Of a DNA stretch of 11,724 bases, positions 7,037 to 11,724 are shown one piece after another; within the stretch, counting starts at the first letter, position 1, and each line of letters begins with the position of its first letter. Below the pieces are notes generated by a model, which had not been told where the DNA came from, ran no database searches, and saw only the letters and a list, made by a program, of their open reading frames with translations. A program made the translations under genes and the position numbers. Source of the stretch: an uncultured Spartobacteria bacterium (lineage in GTDB: Bacteria > Verrucomicrobiota > Verrucomicrobiia > Chthoniobacterales > Terrimicrobiaceae); the NCBI GenBank assembly GCA_903915315.1, contig CAIWSO010000047.1, positions 1-11,724 on the forward strand. The letters are read 5' to 3'.

Positions 7037-7050
7037 GCGGAAATGAGACC

Positions 7051-7704
7051 ATGTTTTTTTCACATTTGGATATTTGGGAGGATGCGACGGCTCGATCTGC
7101 AGCGGAGCAGATGGCCTGCGATGAGGCATTGCTCGAGCATGCGGTTCGACCGGTTCTCCGCTGCTACGAATGGTCGTCCCCTGCGGCCACCTTCGGTTAC
7201 GCCCAGCGGTTAGAAAAAATCCGCCATTTTGCAGCAGGGCTGCCCTTGATGCGGCGTTGGACAGGTGGCGGAGTCGTCTTGCACGGGGACGATCTGACTT
7301 TGGCGTTGGCTATTCCGACGAGCGATCCGGTGGCCGGCATGACGTCCATGAGTATCTATCGTGAAATTCATGAAGGGCTTGTGAGAGCGCTTTCGGTGAC
7401 TCACGGCGGGGTGCGTTTGGTTTTGCCTGAGGATTGTCGTGAAGGCGCGGCTTGTTTCCAAAGTCCCGTGCCGCTCGATATCGTTGTTGATGGCATCAAA
7501 ATCTGCGGCGGGGCACTGCGCCGATCGAAAGCAGGCGTGCTCTATCAGGGTTCACTTCGTTTGAGAAATATTCCCATCGCAGCCATTGGAGCGGCTTTGT
7601 CCAAAGAACACGCTAAATTTTCACCACCCGGAAAAATGGAGGGGAATGTGGTCTCCCTCGTTGAAAAAAAATACGGAACTGGAAGTTGGATTAACCTCAG
7701 ATAG
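7051..7704 (+). CDS. Lipoate--protein ligase / octanoyltransferase family protein (BPL/LplA/LipM fold)
   Basis: The protein transfers lipoyl or octanoyl groups to the lysine of lipoyl domains (pyruvate and 2-oxoglutarate dehydrogenases, GcvH) in the cytoplasm. From the ATG at 7051 it has 217 residues, only the catalytic domain; LplA proteins with the C-terminal accessory domain are longer (about 330). Motifs, numbered from that ATG: ACDEALL (22-28), RRWTGGGVVLH (68-78) forming the lipoyl-AMP pocket, ACFQSPVPLDI (134-144) and GIKICGGALRR (148-158) with Lys150 at the family catalytic lysine, then LYQGSL (164-169). Cys135 lies near where LipM-type octanoyltransferases carry their catalytic cysteine, so a transferase role is possible. 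An in-frame TTG at 7033 would add six residues. The gene is divergent from parB and runs towards coaE, 41 bases downstream, so the two may be co-transcribed. The ligase versus transferase choice is unresolved. Confidence 0.85.
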   Translation: MFFSHLDIWEDATARSAAEQMACDEALLEHAVRPVLRCYEWSSPAATFGYAQRLEKIRHFAAGLPLMRRWTGGGVVLHGDDLTLALAIPTSDPVAGMTSMSIYREIHEGLVRALSVTHGGVRLVLPEDCREGAACFQSPVPLDIVVDGIKICGGALRRSKAGVLYQGSLRLRNIPIAAIGAALSKEHAKFSPPGKMEGNVVSLVEKKYGTGSWINLR

Positions 7705-7745
7705 CCAAGCGTGCGTTTATTTTAAAATCTCAGCAGAATACCAAT

Positions 7746-8366
7746 ATGTCAGTTATCGGGATCACAGGCGGTATTGCTTCGGGTAAGTCCACATTTTGCA
7801 GAATGCTGGCTGACAGAATAAACGCCGAAATTTTTGATGCCGATGCCGAGGCGAGGATGCTTCTGGAGCGGAATCCCGAAGTGAGGGAGGCGGTGATTCG
7901 GGAAATATCAACTGCCGCTTATGATGAAAATGGTGAGCCCGATCGGGCGGAAATCCGCCGGGTGATCTTTGCGGATCCCTGCGCCAAGGCGCGTTTGGAG
8001 GAGATTCTCCATCCGAGGGTGCGCGAGCGGTGGATGGCCCTCGCCGCCGAGAAGAGGGAAGCCAACGGACCGCTGTTGGTGGATATTCCACTGCTGTTTG
8101 AAAACCATTTGGAATCGCATTTTGTGTCGGTGATCACGTTGGCTTGCTCCCGCGAGACGCAAATCCAAAGGGTGGTCGCCCGTGGGGTTGAGGCGCAAGT
8201 TGCCGAGTTGATTTTAGCTGCGCAGACCCCGACTTTAGAAAAAATCACTCGTGCGAACTTTGTTATTTGGAATGACGGTTGCTTGGAAGCGTTAGAGTCT
8301 CAGGCCGATGAGTTGGTCAAATCCGGCCGACTTGACCTGCATCAAGTCGCACCGCCTCGGCTATAG
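7746..8366 (+). CDS. coaE: Dephospho-CoA kinase
   Basis: This cytoplasmic enzyme phosphorylates the 3' hydroxyl of dephospho-CoA with ATP, the last step of CoA synthesis. The 206-residue length is typical of CoaE. Visible are the P-loop GGIASGKST (8-16), DADAEAR (31-37) with the conserved Asp after strand two, an HP dipeptide (89-90), DIPLLFE (113-119), and the lid and base-binding region Q..TLEKITRANFVIWNDG (160-178), which reads as the family Q...K...AD.VI.N.G pattern with AN in place of AD. The ATG at 7746 gives the expected N-terminus, but no Shine-Dalgarno precedes it; TAAAAT at 7723-7728 could be a -10 box without a good -35. Readthrough from the lipoate-ligase gene is plausible. Its last 50 bases overlap, on the opposite strand, the end of the GpgS-like gene. 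Confidence 0.95.
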   Translation: MSVIGITGGIASGKSTFCRMLADRINAEIFDADAEARMLLERNPEVREAVIREISTAAYDENGEPDRAEIRRVIFADPCAKARLEEILHPRVRERWMALAAEKREANGPLLVDIPLLFENHLESHFVSVITLACSRETQIQRVVARGVEAQVAELILAAQTPTLEKITRANFVIWNDGCLEALESQADELVKSGRLDLHQVAPPRL

Positions 8367-9534
8367 CTGAGGCCGTTCCAGAGAGCCGCTCTTCGATTTC
8401 ACTCCATCCCGGAGCGCCCGGCGGCTGGTAGGGAGTGTTCGAAAAAATCGAAATGGCACGATCGATCGCGCTGGCAAACATGGTGGCCGTTTGATCTTCG
8501 AGTGCGTAGTCGTATTGGAGAAGGTTGATTCGGGCATCCGCGGCATAGAAGCGCATCATTTCGCGAGCCACTCGAAGGTAGTTGGTGACCAGTTTTTGGG
8601 CATCAATCGAAACGGGAATCGTAGATCCCGCAGAAATGGTGCGAAGGAGACAAAGAGTCACATCGCAAGCCATTTTGTTGAGACCGCCAAGCGGGTCTTT
8701 TTCAGAAAGGTCTTGGTGTTTGTGGTCATAGGTCTCGGCAATATCGACCTGACAAACACGATGGGGGGCGCAGAGGCGAAAAACATCCGCCATCATTCCC
8801 GTTTCGACTCCCCAGTCCGAAGGGAAGCGAATCTCCCGAACAACGCGACGGTGAAGGCAGACCTCGCCGCTGATCGGGTAACGGAAGTTTTGAAGAGAAC
8901 CAAGAGTCGAAGGAAAACCATCCCAGTCCTCCATGGCGCGCAAGAGTGGACTGATCAAGAGTCTCATCACCCGACCATTTAAGCGATCTGAGAATCGAGC
9001 ACTGAAGCCCTTGCTGACTTCAAATGCCATTTCCGGATGGGCTACGGGAAAGCAAAGGCGGGCTAGCATTTCGCGACGGTAATTCACAATGTCGCAATCA
9101 TGAACGGCCACAAAGGGAGCATCCGTCGCAGATAGCGCATACCCGAAGCAAAGCCGCATATTCCGACCCTTCCCCCTCGCGCCCGGATCCATACCGGCGT
9201 CATTGAGTTGGGTGATGATGGCGCTCATTCGCGGACCGTCATTCCAAAGGATCGCCGTTTCCTGCGGGAGATTCTGAAAAAGAGAACGGGCGAAATGATA
9301 CTGAGTTTCATCAGCTCCATCGAGACCAACGATGACGTGTCGAATGAATCGGGTCTGAATCAGTTCTTCTAAGATGGCGGCAAGGACGGGAGAATCGAGA
9401 TCTCGGGCATGGCAGGGCAATACGAGAGCAATCGCCGGGGAGCGCGCGTTGAGTTCCTTCTCGAGCTGGATGTAATCTGGGTTGCCGAGGTGGTGAAGCG
9501 TGGCAATGCCGCCGTGCTGGTAGAAGTCCGACAT
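8317..9534 (-). CDS. GT-A glycosyltransferase, glucosyl-3-phosphoglycerate synthase (GpgS)-like
   Basis: 405 residues from the ATG at 9534. The family makes glucosyl-3-phosphoglycerate from NDP-glucose and 3-phosphoglycerate, the first step to the compatible solute glucosylglycerate. Features: the N-terminal DFYQHGGIATLHHLG (3-17), GLDGADE (70-76), LWNDGPR (96-102), GKGRN (121-125), the metal-binding HDCDIV (145-150) with Asp146-Cys-Asp148 as the DxD motif, ISGEVCLHRR (221-230), FPSDWGVETGMMADV (237-251) and YDHKHQ (269-274), a likely metal-ligand His region. The length fits this family, which I recognise from memory without alignment, so the exact sugar and acceptor are uncertain; related enzymes include mannosyl-3-phosphoglycerate synthases. 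The frame is open upstream to a GTG at 9627, with an ATG at 9621 that has GAGG seven bases before it. I chose 9534 because the conserved family start lies there. No phosphatase partner is nearby. Confidence 0.78.
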   Translation of the reverse strand: MSDFYQHGGIATLHHLGNPDYIQLEKELNARSPAIALVLPCHARDLDSPVLAAILEELIQTRFIRHVIVGLDGADETQYHFARSLFQNLPQETAILWNDGPRMSAIITQLNDAGMDPGARGKGRNMRLCFGYALSATDAPFVAVHDCDIVNYRREMLARLCFPVAHPEMAFEVSKGFSARFSDRLNGRVMRLLISPLLRAMEDWDGFPSTLGSLQNFRYPISGEVCLHRRVVREIRFPSDWGVETGMMADVFRLCAPHRVCQVDIAETYDHKHQDLSEKDPLGGLNKMACDVTLCLLRTISAGSTIPVSIDAQKLVTNYLRVAREMMRFYAADARINLLQYDYALEDQTATMFASAIDRAISIFSNTPYQPPGAPGWSEIEERLSGTASAIAEAVRLDAGQVGRI

Positions 9535-9555
9535 GATCGGCACCAATCTTCCGAG

Positions 9556-9573
9556 TTGCTTCGCATTGAGCAA
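9556..9573. repeat. Inverted repeat TTGCT/AGCAA between the divergent glycosyltransferase genes
   Basis: TTGCT (9556-9560) and AGCAA (9569-9573) are complementary arms around an 8-base centre. The repeat lies in the 65-bp space between the two divergent glycosyltransferase starts and overlaps the proposed -35 box of the rightward gene. An operator role is conceivable, but five-base arms are common by chance. Confidence 0.2.
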
Positions 9574-9593
9574 GTCCGTGGAATTGCTATTTT
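9566..9593 (+). promoter_or_regulatory. Candidate extended -10 promoter for the GT4 glycosyltransferase gene
   Basis: TTGAGC (9566-9571, 4 of 6) is followed after 16 bases by TATTTT (9588-9593, 4 of 6), preceded by a TG in the extended -10 position (9585-9586). The expected start is near 9599-9601, at the GTG start codon itself, so the transcript could be leaderless. This agrees with the lack of a ribosome site. It is a by-eye prediction. Confidence 0.35.
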
Positions 9594-9598
9594 CAATT
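9582..9598. repeat. Inverted repeat AATTG/CAATT at the GT4 start
   Basis: AATTG (9582-9586) and CAATT (9594-9598) flank the seven bases CTATTTT, which hold the proposed -10 box. A dimeric regulator binding here would cover the -10 element and start codon. The arms are short and AT-rich, so chance is possible. Confidence 0.22.
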
Positions 9599-9599
9599 G

Positions 9600-11162
9600 G
9601 TGAGCAAAATCGATGACCCATTTTCACACCTCGTGGTGATTCACTACCACTGGCGACCAGGAGGTGTGCGTAAGGTCATCGAGTTGACTTTGCCTGCCAT
9701 CCTGCGATCGGCCCCTAGGGAGTTAGAAAAGCTGACGCTTCTGAGCGGAAGTCCGGAGTCGGAGCACCCGCTTATTGACGGCCTTGGCGGGCGAGTGGCG
9801 ATTCACTCAGCACCAGCTTTGGATTATTTCTCTGAGCAGTCGCAGAATCCTGAGTCGATTGGACACAGCATTGGCGAGACCTTGCGGGCGCTCATTCCAG
9901 ATCAGGACGCGGAACGCACGTTGATTTGGTTTCACAATCCCGGTCTGGCGAGGAATGCGATTTTAAATCAAGAGGTGATGAAGTTTTGTGAAAAATCGGG
10001 AAGCACGCTTATTCTGCATCATCACGATTTTTGGTGTTCCGGACGCTGGGCGCGTTGGCAGGAAATGGAGCGATGCGGGTGGAACACGCTCGAAAAGGCG
10101 GCTGGGATCACTCTCGGGGCGACGGATCGCTCGGTCCAGGTCACTATCAATCTCTCGGATTTGAAATCGCTCGCTGGCGCAATGGGGGATCGTGTTTTTC
10201 ATCTGCCTAATCCCGTGGTTCGACCCAAACGAGGTTCCTCTAGCCGAATAAAAAATCTACAAAAATGGGTTGAGGAAGAGTTGCAAACGACAGCGCCACT
10301 TTGGGTTTGTCCGACCCGGTTTTTACGACGTAAAAACCTGCTTGAGGCCATTCTGCTGACACGTTGGTTGAGGCCGGATGCGGTTTTTGTGACAACATCA
10401 GGAAAGGCTTCGGGTGACGAGCTGCCCTATGCGAGGATGATACGGGACGCCGCCGAACAGGGGGGATGGAATGTGCGATTCGGAATTCTGGATAAGCCGG
10501 GCTCACCTCGAGTCGACGAGGTTTTGCGCGTGGCTGAAGTGGCGCTTTTGACATCCGTGCAAGAGGGGTTTGGTATGGGATTTGTCGAAGCCTCCGCTTG
10601 TGGCATTCCATTGATCGCGCGGGCCCTGCCGGATGTAATGCCTGATCTAGAGGCGATGGGTTTTCAATTTCCCCATCTTTATCCTGAAGTTTATATCGCC
10701 CCTACGTTGATCGATATCTCGGCTGAGTCTCATCGACAAATCCAACTCCGCTTGAGGGCAAAAGGGGAGTTGCCATCGGTGCTGTCATCACGATTTCAAC
10801 CCGAGGTGATCGATTTTGAGCAACCGATCGCTTTCAGTCGTCTAACATGGCTGGGGCAAGTGGAGGTTTTGAATCGTTCTCCCATGCTAGCTTGGGAGGC
10901 CTGTCGTTCCCTGAACCCTGTTTTAGAAAAAATTCACTCCTCGCTGAATAAGCTCGAATCGACCCCGTGGCCTGTCTCTCGAATCCCGAGCCCACCTCGA
11001 TATGCCAGGGCATTTTGGAAATTAGCGAACGTCGCAGTGCAATCCACTCCGACGAATGCAGATGTGGTTTTACAGGCGCAAAGCCGCCTTATTGATCGAG
11101 GGCTTTGCCCTGCGGCATTTTTTCCCGTTCAAGCGGAGAGGTTTTATCAGAAACCGGAATGA
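9600..11162 (+). CDS. GT4-type (GT-B fold) glycosyltransferase with C-terminal extension
   Basis: About 520 residues; an in-frame TTG at 9597 would add one. The protein transfers a sugar from a nucleotide-activated donor to an unknown acceptor. Seen, numbered from 9597: HYHWRPGGVRKVIE (16-29), the N-terminal acceptor-domain pattern with its glycine loop; HHHDFW (141-146); LPNPVV (203-208), the usual hinge before the donor domain; RFLRRKN (241-247), whose Arg/Lys normally hold the donor phosphates; and EGFGMGFVEASACGIPLI (323-340), containing the E-x7-E motif (Glu323, Glu331) of GT4 retaining enzymes. After about residue 380 comes roughly 140 residues of mostly helical-looking sequence that I do not recognise and that exceeds the usual GT4 length. 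There is no signal peptide or membrane helix. It is divergent from the GpgS-like gene and may act on a related product; glycan or glycolipid synthesis is equally possible. Its last 74 bases overlap the DCC gene on the other strand. Confidence 0.82.
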   Translation: MSKIDDPFSHLVVIHYHWRPGGVRKVIELTLPAILRSAPRELEKLTLLSGSPESEHPLIDGLGGRVAIHSAPALDYFSEQSQNPESIGHSIGETLRALIPDQDAERTLIWFHNPGLARNAILNQEVMKFCEKSGSTLILHHHDFWCSGRWARWQEMERCGWNTLEKAAGITLGATDRSVQVTINLSDLKSLAGAMGDRVFHLPNPVVRPKRGSSSRIKNLQKWVEEELQTTAPLWVCPTRFLRRKNLLEAILLTRWLRPDAVFVTTSGKASGDELPYARMIRDAAEQGGWNVRFGILDKPGSPRVDEVLRVAEVALLTSVQEGFGMGFVEASACGIPLIARALPDVMPDLEAMGFQFPHLYPEVYIAPTLIDISAESHRQIQLRLRAKGELPSVLSSRFQPEVIDFEQPIAFSRLTWLGQVEVLNRSPMLAWEACRSLNPVLEKIHSSLNKLESTPWPVSRIPSPPRYARAFWKLANVAVQSTPTNADVVLQAQSRLIDRGLCPAAFFPVQAERFYQKPE

Positions 11163-11502
11163 TACTGGAGAAAATCTGGCGATGATTGGCCACAAAATCG
11201 TATCCGCATTCGAGAGTGAAGCGAACGATCAATGATCTGGAATAGCATAAGTGAATCCATTTTACGGCAGGGTGAAATGGGCTCAGTGCTTCGAGGATCG
11301 CTTCTGCCGCCGATGAGTGTGTGCCATTTGAGCGAATGAGTTGAACTGCCTTTTCAAAAGCCGCGAGTGGAATTTCCGGATGTTCTTTCGCGGCGGCACT
11401 CGATGGGCGGTAGTCGATGGAATCCCCGCTCACGCTTTTCAAAAGCGCGACACTTTTTATGCACAACTGGCATTCGCCATCGTAAATCAGTTGCGGCTTC
11501 AT
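11089..11502 (-). CDS. DCC family thiol-disulfide oxidoreductase-like protein (DUF393)
   Basis: 137 residues with a thioredoxin-like fold expected; the family name comes from the N-terminal D-x-x-C-x-x-C motif, seen here in LIYDGECQLC (5-14) with Cys11 and Cys14. The C-terminal CGYDFVANHRQIFS (about 98-111) fits the family's Y..(I/V)A..R region. The biological role of the family is poorly defined; some members occur with stress or photolyase genes. The start is taken as the ATG at 11502, five bases after the TPR-protein stop; an in-frame TTG at 11511 would overlap that stop as TTGA and add three residues, matching the overlap style used elsewhere in the window. The last roughly 24 codons, beyond the core fold, overlap the end of the GT4 gene on the opposite strand. 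It is probably co-transcribed with the TPR gene. Confidence 0.85.
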   Translation of the reverse strand: MKPQLIYDGECQLCIKSVALLKSVSGDSIDYRPSSAAAKEHPEIPLAAFEKAVQLIRSNGTHSSAAEAILEALSPFHPAVKWIHLCYSRSLIVRFTLECGYDFVANHRQIFSSIIPVSDKTSPLEREKMPQGKALDQ

Positions 11503-11507
11503 TCCAA

Positions 11508-11724
11508 TCAAGGGCTATGCAGCCGGCTTTCGATCTTGGAATCGGCGGCGCACCCGAGCGACTTGGCCTTTTCGTAACTGGCGCGGGCGAGATCTAGGGC
11601 GGGAGGGGTTTGCTGCAGATACATCGAGGCAAGGTTGAGGTGGGCCTTGGCGTAGTTAGGATCAAGGGCGATGCTGCGGAGCAAGTATTGTTCTGACTCC
11701 TTGAGTTCTCCCGTTTTTCCTAGG
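11508..11724 (-). CDS. C-terminus of a TPR-repeat protein, start beyond window edge
   Basis: Seventy-one codons are visible before the TGA at 11510-11508. GELKESEQYLLRSIALDPNY followed by AKAHLNLASMYLQ shows the spacing of a tetratricopeptide repeat (bulky, Leu/Ala and Pro positions with D-P-x-Y-A-x-A-H-x-N-L-A), then a second, looser repeat, LDLARASYEKAKSLG. The chain ends in a short polar tail with one Cys. TPR proteins act as interaction scaffolds; no catalytic domain is visible in the part present, so no function can be assigned. The stop abuts the DCC gene start, implying one transcript. Confidence 0.8.
   Translation of the reverse strand, partial: LGKTGELKESEQYLLRSIALDPNYAKAHLNLASMYLQQTPPALDLARASYEKAKSLGCAADSKIESRLHSP

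Noticed and set aside
7705..7745. Possible terminator between the lipoate-ligase gene and coaE
   Set aside because: The spacer has only a short AT-rich palindrome (ATTTTAAAAT) without a GC stem or T-tract, so no terminator can be called.
8491..8982. 163-codon open frame on the plus strand
   Set aside because: Antisense to the GpgS-like glycosyltransferase, whose frame holds the DxD and other family motifs.
1..11724. Mobile elements, CRISPR arrays, tRNA/rRNA genes, defence or toxin genes
   Set aside because: No transposase, integrase, terminal repeats, spaced direct repeats or structural RNA signatures were seen; the genes are housekeeping or metabolic.

Overview
The window is dense, ordinary-looking chromosomal bacterial DNA of moderate GC content (judged by eye, not computed). 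It has no mobile element, CRISPR array, rRNA or tRNA gene, and no gap longer than about 110 bases between genes. The protein signatures suggest a Gram-negative bacterium, probably of the Verrucomicrobiota/PVC group. The reasons are a ValRS with DTWFSSWLW and VTGVLTLGHVLNNT segments, a lipoprotein with a standard lipobox, and a GpgS-like glycosyltransferase. This placement is inference and needs a homology search. Strong Shine-Dalgarno sequences are scarce, and GTG starts are used.

Layout. Positions 1-2121 (-) hold valS, cut by the window edge. A 106-bp divergent promoter region separates it from an orphan amino-acid-type substrate-binding lipoprotein (+, 2228-3106). That gene runs head-on into a four-gene minus-strand operon, transcribed in the order parB (6978-6094), membrane fatty-acid desaturase (6085-5144), COG2907-type FAD oxidoreductase (5147-3876) and DUF1365 protein (3879-3103). 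The last three are joined by GTGA and ATGA stop/start overlaps. Divergent from parB, a lipoate ligase/octanoyltransferase-like gene and coaE run rightward (7051-8366). coaE overlaps tail-to-tail with a GpgS-like glycosyltransferase (-, 9534-8317). That gene is divergent from a GT4-type glycosyltransferase (+, 9600-11162), which overlaps tail-to-tail with a DCC-family thiol oxidoreductase (-). The DCC gene sits behind the 3' end of a TPR-protein gene (- strand, cut by the right edge).

How the genes work together. The most coherent unit is desaturase, FAD oxidoreductase and DUF1365. It looks like a pathway that modifies unsaturated acyl chains in the membrane. The COG2907/DUF1365 pair is often found with a cyclopropane-fatty-acid-synthase-type methyltransferase. 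No such gene is present here; the desaturase and, unusually, parB stand upstream instead. The lipoate-type ligase and coaE both serve cofactor metabolism (lipoyl groups and CoA). The two divergent glycosyltransferases may make a glucosylglycerate-type compatible solute or another glycan, but no matching phosphatase is visible.

Nothing here is clearly a new defence or mobile system. The items most worth a second look are the parB-linked lipid operon, the TLGH variant of the HIGH motif in ValRS, the two glycosyltransferases, a two-codon open frame with an ideal ribosome site before the lipoate-ligase gene, and the several genes whose best promoter would give almost no 5' leader.
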